From Roseovarius albus (GTDB taxonomy: Bacteria; Pseudomonadota; Alphaproteobacteria; Rhodobacterales; Rhodobacteraceae): a DNA stretch of 64,000 bases. The notes beneath the pieces are model-generated. The model searched no databases. It saw only the letters and a program-made list of their open reading frames with translations, and was not told the origin of the DNA. The first letter of the stretch is position 1. Every line of letters starts with the position of its first letter. A program made the position numbers and the translations under genes. The stretch is taken from NCBI RefSeq assembly GCF_900172335.1, contig NZ_FWFX01000002.1, positions 434,001 through 498,000 of the forward strand. Direction: 5' to 3'. This document shows, in pieces, positions 1 through 9,219 of the stretch.

Positions 1-499
1 GCCAATCGCCCGCTCCAAATCGCCACCCGTTCGGCCCGGTCAGTGGCATGTATACCTCTGGCGCAAGATGCTTGTGATCCCGGTAAAGCGTCCTTGGAGC
101 CAGCAGGAAGAAACCGAGCAAGAAATCATTGGCATGAAACAGACTGTTTTGTGGCCCGACCAAAAGTGCATGCATGTTGCCTGTTCGATACCCTTCGCCA
201 ACATCAGCCCCATTTGCGTAATATTCGCCGTCATCCACGCGCCAATGCAGGTGATGATGTGCATGCGTTAATGCGAGTTTCAGTTTGCTGAGTGGCCCGT
301 CAGGAATTTGCGAAATGGTGTCGCACAGCAGATCCGCATGCGCGGGGATCGTGCCGGACAGACAATCATTGGCCGTCTCTGACCGGCCAATGGTGTTCAG
401 GTCGTGTAGCATATCCTTGGTGTCAGGATTGCAGCCGCAAGCCCGTTCGAGACAGGCCCGTGCCTCTTCAAAAATACTGATCTGGTGCGCATAGGACAT
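1..499 (-). CDS. DMSP lyase-family cupin protein (3' part cut by window edge)
   Basis: The N-terminal 166 residues are visible, in an open frame from the ATG at 499 to the left edge. The segment DHKHLAPEVY carries H144-x3-E148-x-Y150, the metal-binding pattern of DddQ-type dimethylsulfoniopropionate lyases, and is preceded by a His-rich stretch HAHHHLHW (residues 79-86). Family members are cytoplasmic cupins that split DMSP into dimethyl sulfide and acrylate. The remaining cupin strand, with the usual last metal ligand, lies outside the window, so activity cannot be judged. The gene follows opgH by 54 bases on the same strand and could be co-transcribed with it. Membership in the family is likely; the exact Ddd subtype is not resolved. 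Confidence 0.7.
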   Translation of the reverse strand, partial: MSYAHQISIFEEARACLERACGCNPDTKDMLHDLNTIGRSETANDCLSGTIPAHADLLCDTISQIPDGPLSKLKLALTHAHHHLHWRVDDGEYYANGADVGEGYRTGNMHALLVGPQNSLFHANDFLLGFFLLAPRTLYRDHKHLAPEVYMPLTGPNGWRFGAGDW

Positions 500-553
500 C
501 CAAGAACCGCCGACATGTTGCCCACCTACATTCGATAGGAATAGGGTCTGTCG

Positions 554-2482
554 TCAAGCGGCTTGCGGTTTGGTAGCGATTTTTGTCTTGGGCCGCTCGG
601 TCGTGGCAGTGACATGCGCAGTTCCCCCCATCAGCGTCCGCCAATGACGGCTGGCCTTCATGATCTGGGGTGGGGTGATGTCATCCGGCGTGCTCATGAT
701 CCAGCGCGGTAGCAGCCCGCCCCTCGGGCGCAATCCGCTAAGGGCGGAGAGTGGCACCGAGAGCAGCAGGCTCAAACCAATAGGCAACAGCCAGATTGAG
801 ACAATGCCCAAGCCCATCCCGGCGATGATCAACGTGCCAAACAGTGTTTCCAGCGCATGGAATTTGAACAGAGTCAGAACCGAATACTGCCCGCCCTGCC
901 GCTGTTGCGGGGCCCATTTGGCGGGGATGCCGATGAAGGCGCGAATAACGGCGATGCTTTGCTGGATCATCAGGATCGGTGCATAGGCGATCGAACAGGC
1001 GACTTCTGTCAGGAAAGACAGGCCCAACCGCATTGGCCCACCGAAGCCACTTACGGCGCCCGGGGTCAGTGCGCAGGTGATGATTCCCAGCAACTTGGGC
1101 AGCAGCAGCATCGAATACATGAACAGCAGCAACCCGAAGGAGTTGACCATGCTATTTTCCGGCCACATTGGATAGAGCGGGTTTTGCGCGCTGAAATAAG
1201 TGATCGGGTTGGCCTCGGGCGTACGGCCCAACAGAACCCAGATGATCAGCAGCAGAAACCAGACGGGAGACATCAAATAACCCATAGCACCGTGTAACAG
1301 ATGAAAGCGCGACACCCAGTGCAGGCCCTTGCTGCCAAGGATGCGCATGTGTTGCATGTTGCCATAGCACCAGCGGCGGTCGCGAATGGCGAAGTCCACC
1401 AGATTTGCAGGTGCTTCTTCATAACTGCCCTTAATCTCCGGCAGGAAGCGCACCGACCAGCCTCCGCGACGCAGCAGGGCGGCCTCAACAATATCATGGC
1501 TCAGGATCAGGGTTTCGCGGCTGCGCAGGCCCCGGATCTTGGGCAGACCTGCGGTTTCAGCAAAGGCGCGGGTGCGGATAATCGCGTTATGACCCCAGAA
1601 ATTGCCCTCTTTCCCAGACCACAGCGATAGGCCCTTGGCGAGGATGAAACCGTAAGCTGCCCCGGCAAACTGCTGCGTGCGTGCAAACAGGCTTTGCCCG
1701 GCATAAAGCTGCGGTTGCGATTGCACCAGTCCGGCACGCGGATCCGACGCCATGGCATCCGTTAATCGGGTCACGGCGCTGGCCGACATCAGGCTGTCTG
1801 CATCCAGCACCAGCATGGCGTCATAGGCACCACCCCAATTGGTCAGCCAATCGGCGATATTACCACTTTTCTTATCTTTGTTGACCTCGCGGCGGCGGTA
1901 GTAGGCGTTGATGCCATGGGGCAGGAAGCTGCAGAACCGATCAAATACGACACGTTCCTGCTTGCCTGACTCGGCATCCTGCGTATCGCTGAGGAAAAAG
2001 ATGTCATAGCTGTGAGATGTCTGGGCCGCAGCCAGATCTTGCGCCATAGCGGCAAGATTACCGAACACATCACCCGGCGCCTCGTGATACATCGGCACCA
2101 AAAGTGCGACACTCATCGCATCGCCATCCTGCTGTGGCAGGGCGGCGCGTTTCAAAAGGCTGAAGTGGGCCAGAAACCCAAGGCTGGCAGAACTCACATA
2201 AAGCGAGATCCACATAAAGGTCAGACCAACCAGGCAGATCAACAACATCTCAACCGCGTTCAGCCCGCCGTTTGACATCCAGTCCACAAAGGCCCCGATC
2301 AACAGGCCGGTGGTTATGAGAGCAGGTACAAAGACGGCCAAACGATACAGCAGCGTTTTCCAAGAGGTTGGCGCGGTCACCACAGGTGTGTGGCGGCGCA
2401 GGTCTTGCTTTGGCATCTCAAGAGGTGCGCGCGGCGGCATGCGCTGGTCTATGATGACCGGGCGGTTCACGACGCCGTCCAC
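554..2482 (-). CDS. opgH: Glucans biosynthesis glucosyltransferase OpgH (MdoH)
   Basis: Inner-membrane processive glucosyltransferase that polymerises the beta-glucan backbone of osmoregulated periplasmic glucans from UDP-glucose. In the 642 residues I see two N-terminal membrane segments (about 46-66 and 78-98), then a GT2 domain with SDTQD (165-169), the DxD motif LDADS (226-230), SHD (328-330) and RDRRW (367-371), the QxxRW-equivalent. Several C-terminal membrane helices follow. Length is shorter than the enterobacterial enzyme (about 850 residues), as in other alphaproteobacteria. It overlaps the 3' end of the upstream opgG/D gene by 16 bases, indicating one opgC-opgG/D-opgH operon. The C-terminus ends in a Lys/Thr-rich tail. 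Confidence 0.93.
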   Translation of the reverse strand: MDGVVNRPVIIDQRMPPRAPLEMPKQDLRRHTPVVTAPTSWKTLLYRLAVFVPALITTGLLIGAFVDWMSNGGLNAVEMLLICLVGLTFMWISLYVSSASLGFLAHFSLLKRAALPQQDGDAMSVALLVPMYHEAPGDVFGNLAAMAQDLAAAQTSHSYDIFFLSDTQDAESGKQERVVFDRFCSFLPHGINAYYRRREVNKDKKSGNIADWLTNWGGAYDAMLVLDADSLMSASAVTRLTDAMASDPRAGLVQSQPQLYAGQSLFARTQQFAGAAYGFILAKGLSLWSGKEGNFWGHNAIIRTRAFAETAGLPKIRGLRSRETLILSHDIVEAALLRRGGWSVRFLPEIKGSYEEAPANLVDFAIRDRRWCYGNMQHMRILGSKGLHWVSRFHLLHGAMGYLMSPVWFLLLIIWVLLGRTPEANPITYFSAQNPLYPMWPENSMVNSFGLLLFMYSMLLLPKLLGIITCALTPGAVSGFGGPMRLGLSFLTEVACSIAYAPILMIQQSIAVIRAFIGIPAKWAPQQRQGGQYSVLTLFKFHALETLFGTLIIAGMGLGIVSIWLLPIGLSLLLSVPLSALSGLRPRGGLLPRWIMSTPDDITPPQIMKASRHWRTLMGGTAHVTATTERPKTKIATKPQAA

Positions 2483-3996
2483 CGATAGAGCCAGACCTCG
2501 CTCACGTTGGCCTTGTTGTGGCGCAGCTGGGCGCGCAGCTCGACCGCCTGCGCCCCTTCTGGGTCAAAGGTAAAGGCCAGGCGTAGCCCACCGGTTTCGG
2601 GGTTGCGCTGGACGATGCCCTCGCTGTGGGTGCCGGTGTTGGAGCCGATGAACAGCGTCAGCTCCTCAAGGTCCTTGAGTAGAACCGGGATGCTTTCAAA
2701 ATCGATGGTGACGATATAGCCACCTTCGAACCGCTTGCCCAAACGGGTGTTTAACACCTTGGCCACCGGCGCAGTGGATGGCGCACCATTGCCCCAGTAC
2801 ATGCGGTAATTCAGCGTGGTTTCCTGCCCTTTGGGCAGCCCATCGGCAGGACGCCAGTAGGCGACGATATTGTCGTAAATTTCGCGGTCTGCAGGGATTT
2901 CCACCAGTGTCACTGCGCCTTTGCCCCAGTCTTCGGCAGGCTCAATCCACAGGCTGGGTCGCTTGTGATAATGCGCCTCAAGATCGGCAAAATCCGAAAA
3001 CTGATTGGCGCGCTGCATCAGGCCAAAGCCCTTGGGCGCAGTATCGACAAAGCTGCTCACCTGTAGCTCAATCGGGTTGGCCAGCGGGCGCCACAGCGTT
3101 TCACCCGCACCGTTCTGGATCATCAGCCCGTCGTTGTCATGAACAGCCGGGCGGAAATCATCAAACCGGTTGCGGTTGGTTTCATCGAACAGGAACATGC
3201 TGGTCAGCGGGGCAATGCCCGCGTGACTTATGTCGTCGCGCGGGAACAGGCGGGCGGTGACATCCACCTTGGTCGCATCCCCGGGCATGACCGTAAAGCT
3301 GTAGACACCTGTGACCGAAGGGCTGTCCATGAAAGCATGGATCAACACGTGGTCCTGTCCCGGCTCCGGACGTTCGATCCAAAATTCGGTGAAATCCGGG
3401 AATTCTTCGCCGCTGGCCTCGCCGGTATCAATCGCCAACCCTCGCGCCGACAGCCCGTAAGCATTGTCACGCCCGACGGCACGGAAGTAGCTGGCGCCTT
3501 GCATGACAAAGAACTCGTCATAGCGACCGGGTTTCTTGATCTCGGTGCGCAGGCGGAAGCCGGAAAAACCCAGATCCTCGGCTATTGGCAGATCCGGGGC
3601 CGGGTTGGATTTGTCAAACAGCTCAAAATCAAAGGCAACACGGTGGGATTGTGCATCCTCAACCACATTGATCTGAACCGTACGATGGAAATACAGACCC
3701 GGCGCAAAGAAATCGACCTGAAACGGGGTTTGCGTGTCCCGCCACAGCGCGCTGCCGCTGCGATAACGGATCGCGCGATATTCGTCATAGCTGAGGTCTT
3801 TCCACGCCTGTGGAACCTCGGCGCGCGGCTCATAAGGGGCCTCGGCCATTTGCTTGGCGCGTGCAATCAGGCCCGCCAGATCAAAGGGGGTGCTGTCCAT
3901 GAAATGCGGCCGCACCGTACCATCTGCCGCATGGGCGGGCAGGGTGGCCATACCGGCAAACGCAGACACAAATCCGAGAAAGTCGCGACGATCCAT
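2467..3996 (-). CDS. Periplasmic glucan biosynthesis protein, OpgG/OpgD family
   Basis: Periplasmic protein needed for backbone branching or release of osmoregulated periplasmic glucans. The N-terminus MDRRDFLGFVSAFAG carries a twin-arginine export signal, which is typical of OpgD rather than the Sec-exported OpgG, so mdoD/opgD is a reasonable alternative name. The rest (about 480 residues) matches the MdoG beta-sandwich family in length and in segments such as YDEYRAIRYR and the C-terminal immunoglobulin-like part. The ATG at 3996 is preferred over an in-frame TTG at 3999 because GGGGA lies 6 bases upstream. It starts just beyond the opgC stop codon and overlaps opgH, so the three are translationally linked. 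Confidence 0.9.
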   Translation of the reverse strand: MDRRDFLGFVSAFAGMATLPAHAADGTVRPHFMDSTPFDLAGLIARAKQMAEAPYEPRAEVPQAWKDLSYDEYRAIRYRSGSALWRDTQTPFQVDFFAPGLYFHRTVQINVVEDAQSHRVAFDFELFDKSNPAPDLPIAEDLGFSGFRLRTEIKKPGRYDEFFVMQGASYFRAVGRDNAYGLSARGLAIDTGEASGEEFPDFTEFWIERPEPGQDHVLIHAFMDSPSVTGVYSFTVMPGDATKVDVTARLFPRDDISHAGIAPLTSMFLFDETNRNRFDDFRPAVHDNDGLMIQNGAGETLWRPLANPIELQVSSFVDTAPKGFGLMQRANQFSDFADLEAHYHKRPSLWIEPAEDWGKGAVTLVEIPADREIYDNIVAYWRPADGLPKGQETTLNYRMYWGNGAPSTAPVAKVLNTRLGKRFEGGYIVTIDFESIPVLLKDLEELTLFIGSNTGTHSEGIVQRNPETGGLRLAFTFDPEGAQAVELRAQLRHNKANVSEVWLYRWTAS

Positions 3997-3999
3997 CAA

Positions 4000-5202
4000 T
4001 TATCCCCGTTTTTTGCGCCAAGGGTTGGATTTGAACCACCCCGCGATATAGGCAACAGCAATCAAAATTGCGAAGCCGATCAAGTTTCCAGTCCAGACGA
4101 CCCAGATATCGCGCCCGAAGGTGTCAAAGCCAACGCCGATCAAACGCGCGATCACCATCGACACGACAAACACCGCCAATGACTGCTGGCCGACCTTCAG
4201 GATCAACGTCAGAATTTGCTGCCAGATACGGGCGGCCAGGCTGGTGCCACGCGCCACTAGATTTCGCCCCTGTTCGCCAGCCACGAACCAGCCCAGATAG
4301 GCAAGCGCGAGGAAATGGATATAGCGAAATAGGCCGAAATCACTTTTTTCTATGAAGAAGTTTATTTCTGCGCGCAAAGGCTTGAGCTCAGGAAATGCGT
4401 TCAAAACGCGGAAATAGGCCAAAGGGATGCTGAGCAGAACAATCGCGATGCATAGCCACATCAGGCGCTTGTCGCGAGGCGGAGCAGGGATCCAGCCACG
4501 CATGAGTGCAAAGCCGGTGAAGAACACCAATTGCCAGCCAAAGGGATTGAAAAACCAGTTGCGATCTGACCATGGCTCTGCAGGCAGATCCAGGTATTCA
4601 AATTGCGCGCCCAGCCAGATGGTGAGCGAGGCCCCGATCATCAGCCAGACATTGACCTGCGCCAGTGCCACCATGAAGGGCATCATTGCCAGAATGACCA
4701 GATACATCGGCAGAATATCAAAGTAATTCGGCACGTAAGTCAGCGTCATTAACCCGATCAACTGCTGCTCAGGGTTTTTGAAAAAATGCCCCAAGTTGAG
4801 CGAGTTGATGTAGTTTTTGTCAAAGAGCTCGGTTGCATTCAGTGCGGCCATCAGCATCGCGATGGTAAAGAACAACCCGATATGCGCCCAGTACACTTGC
4901 CAGACACGGAATGTGACCCGCGCGGAGCCCAGCCACCAGCTCCGCTCGGCAAACACCTTGCCAAAGGCAATGGCCGAAGCCATGCCGGAGCAGAACACAA
5001 AAATCTCTGTCGCATCAGAAAATCCGAAGCGCGCAGGAATCCACAGCGTCAGGAAATTACCGGGGACATGTGCAATCAGGATAATGAACATCGCCAGACC
5101 GCGATAGAAATCCAGCCGCGGGTCGCGCACGCCGGACACTGCGGCAGCAGGGGGCTGCACGGCGCTTGTCATAACAGGAACTGTGGTACTGATCGCTGAC
5201 AT
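4000..5202 (-). CDS. opgC: OpgC-family membrane acyltransferase for periplasmic glucans
   Basis: Integral membrane protein of 400 residues with about ten hydrophobic helices. The N-terminal segment DPRLDFYRGLAMFIILIAH and the following FVFCSGMASAIAFG are characteristic of the OpgC family, which decorates periplasmic glucans with succinyl groups. It is the first gene of the three-gene glucan operon. The ATG at 5202 is supported by GGAGCGA upstream. The C-terminus ends in a basic stretch (NPWRKKRG) consistent with a cytoplasmic tail. Family assignment rests on sequence pattern and on its neighbours. Confidence 0.88.
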   Translation of the reverse strand: MSAISTTVPVMTSAVQPPAAAVSGVRDPRLDFYRGLAMFIILIAHVPGNFLTLWIPARFGFSDATEIFVFCSGMASAIAFGKVFAERSWWLGSARVTFRVWQVYWAHIGLFFTIAMLMAALNATELFDKNYINSLNLGHFFKNPEQQLIGLMTLTYVPNYFDILPMYLVILAMMPFMVALAQVNVWLMIGASLTIWLGAQFEYLDLPAEPWSDRNWFFNPFGWQLVFFTGFALMRGWIPAPPRDKRLMWLCIAIVLLSIPLAYFRVLNAFPELKPLRAEINFFIEKSDFGLFRYIHFLALAYLGWFVAGEQGRNLVARGTSLAARIWQQILTLILKVGQQSLAVFVVSMVIARLIGVGFDTFGRDIWVVWTGNLIGFAILIAVAYIAGWFKSNPWRKKRG

Positions 5203-5256
5203 AAGTGATGTCGCTCCAAAATCGTGATCGTTCTGTAAATCGCGGGTTTCCCTTAC

Positions 5257-6630
5257 TTATTCGGCGGGCAGGCGCAAGCCTTGTTCTGCATTGTGCTGAA
5301 AATCGGCAATCATTTGATAACGCGCTGCAGCATATCCGTCTTCATGACCGTCCCGGCGCGTCTTGCGGTCGTCCAGAATATCCCTGGCGTCATCAAAGAG
5401 CCCGGCGCGAATGCCTGCATCAATGGTCATACGTTCAAACACGTCGCGCTGGGCATGGCTGCCGCCCGCGCCCTGCATGTGCCGTCGTGCCTGTGCCAGA
5501 TTGAGGAAGGCTGATTTGTAATCCCCTTCACCAAAGGCCTCGAGCCCGTCAGCCGCCGCCATGCCCGGGTTGGCCATGCGCATCTGGGCCTCGGTTTGGC
5601 TGGCTTTGGCGTCTTCATGAATGCGCCCGACCAGACGACCCAGAGCCGCGTCGCGGTTCCCGCCCATAAGTGCCAGCAGATAGTGCAGGTCAGCAAAAAT
5701 TAAGCAGCCGTCTTCGGTGCGCGCTTCGGAGATGCTGGCCATTTCTTCCCAGCGGTGGCCGACATCGACGCCGTCCAGCTCCAATCGCATCAATAGCGAT
5801 GCCCCGTTTGAGATATCGCGATAGTCATCGGTGTGATCTTTACGGATTTCGGTGTCATACAGCGCCAGCACTTCGTCTACCTGACCCGCGTCCAGATGCA
5901 TCAGCGCCTTGTGCCACCAGACGTGATAACGGAAGTTGTTGCAATGCGCCCAGGCTGCTTCGCGTCCGGTCAGCCAATTCAGGCCAGCCGCAGAATTAGC
6001 GGTCATGTCATAGACATGCGCCACCGCATGCAAACCCCAGGCATCATTCGGCGTGTGTTCTACCGCTTCGCGGCCGATTTTTTCAGCCAGCGCATAGTCG
6101 CCAGTTTCTTCCAGCGCAAAGGCATAACAGCCCTTGAGATAACCCAGCCCAGCGTGATCCGCGCCATAGCTTGGCAGCACCCGTTCGATTGATTGGCGCA
6201 TGCCTGCCGCGTCGCCCAGAATAAACCGGATCGCGTGGCTGATTTTCATCGCGGCGCTGTCTTGCGGATTGTGCTTCAGGACTTCTTCCATTGCATTGAT
6301 TGCCAGAACCGGCTGGCCTGCCAGCCAATGATCAAGGGCATCCACGAACAGCCGTTCGCGCGGTGTAGCGAGTCCTGTGGCCATCGCCTTATGCGCCGCC
6401 GCTTGTGCCTCTCGTGCGGTAGCGGTCATCTCGGTGCGTCCCAACATGACGCAAAACAAACCCTTGAGCGCATGCGCCATGGCAAAATCCGGCGCACCTT
6501 CCAGCACAGCCCCCAGATGAGTTGGTGCACTGGCCCCATGCGCCAGAAACGCCAGCTGCAACGCATCCCAAGAGGCCACGTGGGCATCCGAGGTCAGGCT
6601 GACATCATTTCCAAACAGGTCGCTTTTCAT
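5257..6630 (-). CDS. TTC38-like tetratricopeptide repeat protein
   Basis: A 457-residue soluble protein rich in helix-turn-helix pairs of the TPR type, for example around residues 45-80, 120-160 and 165-205. The opening arrangement and length match the TTC38 family, which is common in Roseobacters and of unknown biochemical role. No signal peptide is visible, so it is probably cytoplasmic. It lies upstream of opgC on the same strand with a 54-base gap and could share its transcript, but nothing shows a functional link to glucan synthesis. Confidence 0.8.
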   Translation of the reverse strand: MKSDLFGNDVSLTSDAHVASWDALQLAFLAHGASAPTHLGAVLEGAPDFAMAHALKGLFCVMLGRTEMTATAREAQAAAHKAMATGLATPRERLFVDALDHWLAGQPVLAINAMEEVLKHNPQDSAAMKISHAIRFILGDAAGMRQSIERVLPSYGADHAGLGYLKGCYAFALEETGDYALAEKIGREAVEHTPNDAWGLHAVAHVYDMTANSAAGLNWLTGREAAWAHCNNFRYHVWWHKALMHLDAGQVDEVLALYDTEIRKDHTDDYRDISNGASLLMRLELDGVDVGHRWEEMASISEARTEDGCLIFADLHYLLALMGGNRDAALGRLVGRIHEDAKASQTEAQMRMANPGMAAADGLEAFGEGDYKSAFLNLAQARRHMQGAGGSHAQRDVFERMTIDAGIRAGLFDDARDILDDRKTRRDGHEDGYAAARYQMIADFQHNAEQGLRLPAE

Positions 6631-7075
6631 AGGGCTGTCCTTTACAAGGCAAATACATTTGGCGCTAACATACTGGTGTTATTGGCGTCGCTACAGCGTC
6701 CGAGGCCTCAGGTCACGCCGTTTTGACCAAAAGAGAGAGTGTTGGGCGAATTATTGCAAAGAATCCGTGCTGTTAAGGCAGAGCGCTTGTATCGAAATGG
6801 CAGTTTTTCGCCAGTTGAGAGGCCTTGTATGCAAAGATGTGAAACTGGTTTGATTAGAGATCAATCTTTGTAAGGTATAGATATTTAATAATAAAATTTG
6901 GATATTCGCTGATGGCCTTGTCGAGGCAGCAATCGCTTCCAGTTGACGCAAAACAACAAGAGCAAAAAGTCGCTCAAAGTTGTGCTGATCTGAGTTGCTT
7001 TCGCTCAAAGGGCGCAGCTCCTCATATTGAAACATTTCAATTCCGAGAAGGGCGGCCGGGCACAAGAATCAGATA
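6631..7075. other. Intergenic region without a supported gene
   Basis: This 445-base stretch lies between two minus-strand genes and is AT-rich around 6840-6915. It holds the promoter side of the TPR protein gene. A 104-codon minus-strand frame (6751-7065) exists but lacks recognisable domains and has an unconvincing composition, so I do not call it. I see no clear terminator hairpin. Confidence 0.5.
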
Positions 7076-7918
7076 TTATTGACTAACTTCGCTTGTCGAA
7101 AGTCTTTCGAACCAATCCAATGCAAAATCCGACCACCCCTCCGGCAACGCATGACCTCCCTCGTGCAAAGCGAACTGCAATGCACTTCCGGGGGCGCAGT
7201 GCGTCCATGTTCTAAGCCAAAATGGTCCGTCGGTTGTACGCTCATCGGCGCGCATCTGATCGCAGGAATTGGCGTCGCGCCATATTTGAAGTGTCTGGAA
7301 TATGTCCCCTTGCAGGAACTTTCCACCGGCAAGCGGTCGGCCTTCAATTGGCACGGTTCCATCAGACCAGCCATGGGTTTGCAATAGGCGCACTGGTCCA
7401 GCGCAATTGTCTGGATGTGGCCGCCAGAATCCACCGGCTAAAGGTGCGTATGCTGCGAACTCTTCTGGCGTTTCGCAAGCAATGTAGCTGGTTTGAAACG
7501 CCCCTTCGGAAAAGCCTGCCAACAGGACGCGCGACCGATCAAAAGGGGCCTTGGCCTGCACGTCTTCCAACACAGCATTGATAAATGCCAGTTCATTGCG
7601 ACGATCATCTTCGGGTAAAAATGACCAGCGCGACCCCGGACCATTTTCTCGGGGCAGGCCGGTTGGGGCGATCACCACATAACCGCGTACCAGCATTGGC
7701 TCGATCAGAGCCACATTGTTGATGGTGTTGCCGCCGTGGTTGCCGTAGCCGTGCAGGAACACGACCGCAGGTCGGGTGTCATCGGCGGGTCCTTCCGGTG
7801 CCAGAACGTGATACTCACCCAATTCGATCTCGCAGGCCGCGTCACGATCCAGACATTTCGCCATCGCTGGGCTGGTGAACATCGCCGATGCGATCAATGC
7901 AGCAAAGAGATTGCGCAT
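7076..7918 (-). CDS. Secreted alpha/beta hydrolase, PHB depolymerase/LpqC-like esterase
   Basis: Predicted periplasmic or secreted esterase of 280 residues. A Sec signal peptide ends at about residue 20 (SPAMA-K). The nucleophile elbow GFSEG places the catalytic Ser at 137; GWSDGTVP gives Asp186 and EGGHALP gives His256, a complete triad, with the oxyanion segment FLHGYGNHGG at 55-64. This order is typical of the LpqC/feruloyl esterase/polyhydroxybutyrate depolymerase group. The natural substrate is not evident. The ATG at 7918 is chosen because it begins the signal peptide; a longer frame to 7984 would only overlap the upstream gene. It starts immediately after the stop codon of the rhodanese gene, so the two form an operon. 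Confidence 0.82.
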   Translation of the reverse strand: MRNLFAALIASAMFTSPAMAKCLDRDAACEIELGEYHVLAPEGPADDTRPAVVFLHGYGNHGGNTINNVALIEPMLVRGYVVIAPTGLPRENGPGSRWSFLPEDDRRNELAFINAVLEDVQAKAPFDRSRVLLAGFSEGAFQTSYIACETPEEFAAYAPLAGGFWRPHPDNCAGPVRLLQTHGWSDGTVPIEGRPLAGGKFLQGDIFQTLQIWRDANSCDQMRADERTTDGPFWLRTWTHCAPGSALQFALHEGGHALPEGWSDFALDWFERLSTSEVSQ

Positions 7919-7919
7919 A

Positions 7920-8375
7920 TTACTGTGCCTCTTCCACTGGCAGCCCACGCGCCAACCAACCGGGGCCAGAGGCAGAGCCGCCAATGCCCTCAGGGATATC
8001 CTGAATATTGGTCAGACCAGCCTCGGTCAGATTCGTGCGCATTCGTCCAGACCGGACCCCACCGGCGCAGATCAGAACGACGGGCTTATCGCGTGCATTG
8101 GCTGTAATCTTGGACAGCTCGGCGATGAAATCTTCGCGCCGCATGTCCAGCGGTTTAGCGCCAGCAGGGATGCCTGTTGCTGCCCACTCATCAGGGCGAC
8201 GGATGTCGACCAGAGTGATCTCTCCGGCTTTCGCCAGTTCATATGCTTTGTCCGCGTCCATGCCTACCTCCGAAATCTCGCCAGATTGAGCGTGCCAAAC
8301 ACCCCAACCTGCCGCAATGCTCACTGCTGCGGATGACAATAAGAGGTTTCGTCGGGTGATCAATCTGTTCTGCAT
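7920..8375 (-). CDS. Exported single-domain rhodanese-like protein
   Basis: A 151-residue protein with an N-terminal signal anchor or Tat-like signal (TRRNLLLSSAAVSIAAG) followed by one rhodanese domain. The active-site loop CAGGVRSGRM contains the catalytic Cys103, and DIRRPDEW (57-64) is the conserved domain entry. Such proteins carry sulfur as a persulfide or act in thiol redox chemistry in the periplasm; the acceptor here is unknown. It is adjacent to the secreted esterase gene downstream, and a YHS-domain protein gene lies downstream of both in map terms but upstream in the direction of transcription. Confidence 0.85.
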   Translation of the reverse strand: MQNRLITRRNLLLSSAAVSIAAGWGVWHAQSGEISEVGMDADKAYELAKAGEITLVDIRRPDEWAATGIPAGAKPLDMRREDFIAELSKITANARDKPVVLICAGGVRSGRMRTNLTEAGLTNIQDIPEGIGGSASGPGWLARGLPVEEAQ

Positions 8376-8432
8376 CAGGCCTGCTGTCGGCTGTAGAATT
8401 GGCGCATTCTGCCTACAATGGATTTATAAATC

Positions 8433-8458
8433 AAAACAGGGCCGCCCGAGCAGCCCTG
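8433..8458 (-). terminator. Intrinsic terminator after the YHS-domain gene
   Basis: On the minus strand, CAGGGC (8458-8453) and GCCCTG (8442-8437) form a stem, followed directly by a short T-run (8436-8433). It lies 18 bases beyond the stop codon of the YHS-domain gene. Confidence 0.6.
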
Positions 8459-8475
8459 CAACATTATCTAATTTC

Positions 8476-8994
8476 TTAGTCCGCCTGTGGTGCATCCGAA
8501 GTGTATTTCGGGATCGTGCTGGTTGAGGCATCGCTGCCCTCGATACCTGGCCAATTGCTGCCAGCCAGCGAAATGTTTCCCGGGATGTCTTCCTCCCAGA
8601 AGCCAACAACAACAGGGGTGATGTTCAGATACAGTTTGTCATCTACGATCCGCCACAGGTTCGGGTTCGCCGGAACCTTGCCGCCTTTCGATACACCGTA
8701 GGCGCAATGGCCATCAAACTGCGGGGCATAGTGCGCTGGATCGGCAGTGAATTTGTCGCGGTTTTCTTCGGACGAGAAGGCAAAGGTTGCGCCGTTATAG
8801 TCAGCTGTAATCGATTTTTTACCGGGCACTGGTGCTGTCTGTTTTTCGCCTACAGCGTTTTGCTCAAGATCGAAGTAGGCCACGACATCAAAACCGGACA
8901 CGGCGAAGCCGGTTTCATCAACATATTGAGGGCCGGCAAACGCGGCCATCGGGGCAAGCAGTGCGGCGAAAGCGACAGAGGCGAAACGTTTCAT
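8476..8994 (-). CDS. Secreted YHS domain-containing protein
   Basis: A 172-residue protein with a Sec signal peptide (MKRFASVAFAALLAPMAAFA) and a YHS-type domain beginning at GFAVSGFDVVAYF. YHS domains are small, probably metal-binding modules found in copper or heavy-metal handling proteins; the single Cys (GHCAYGVSKG) and nearby His residues could serve as ligands, which is inference. The open frame extends upstream to 9570, but the ATG at 8994 begins the signal peptide and has AAGGA-like sequence before it, so the longer version is rejected. It is transcribed alone, away from the divergent TPP enzyme gene. Confidence 0.85.
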   Translation of the reverse strand: MKRFASVAFAALLAPMAAFAGPQYVDETGFAVSGFDVVAYFDLEQNAVGEKQTAPVPGKKSITADYNGATFAFSSEENRDKFTADPAHYAPQFDGHCAYGVSKGGKVPANPNLWRIVDDKLYLNITPVVVGFWEEDIPGNISLAGSNWPGIEGSDASTSTIPKYTSDAPQAD

Positions 8995-9219
8995 CTTCAG
9001 ATCCTTTTCTGAATGGCATGGTGTTCTTGTCCTGAAGATAGCCGGGAGGCGGCAAGTGCACATCCCCCCTCGCAAAACTGTGAAGCTCCGTGGGAATTGC
9101 ACCCGAGATTGAAATATTTGGCACAAGGGCGCGAGATGTCGAAAAAACGAAACTGTGTCCTGTAACTTATGCCAAATCTGTGCCAAGCAATCCCTGTTGC
9201 ACAAACGTGGGTGTATGAG

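Noticed and set aside
3139..4182. Long plus-strand frame (347 codons) opposite opgG/D
   Set aside because: It is antisense to a strongly supported gene and its translation has no family pattern.
6751..7065. 104-codon minus-strand frame in the 6631-7075 gap
   Set aside because: No ribosome site, domain, signal or operon spacing supports it.
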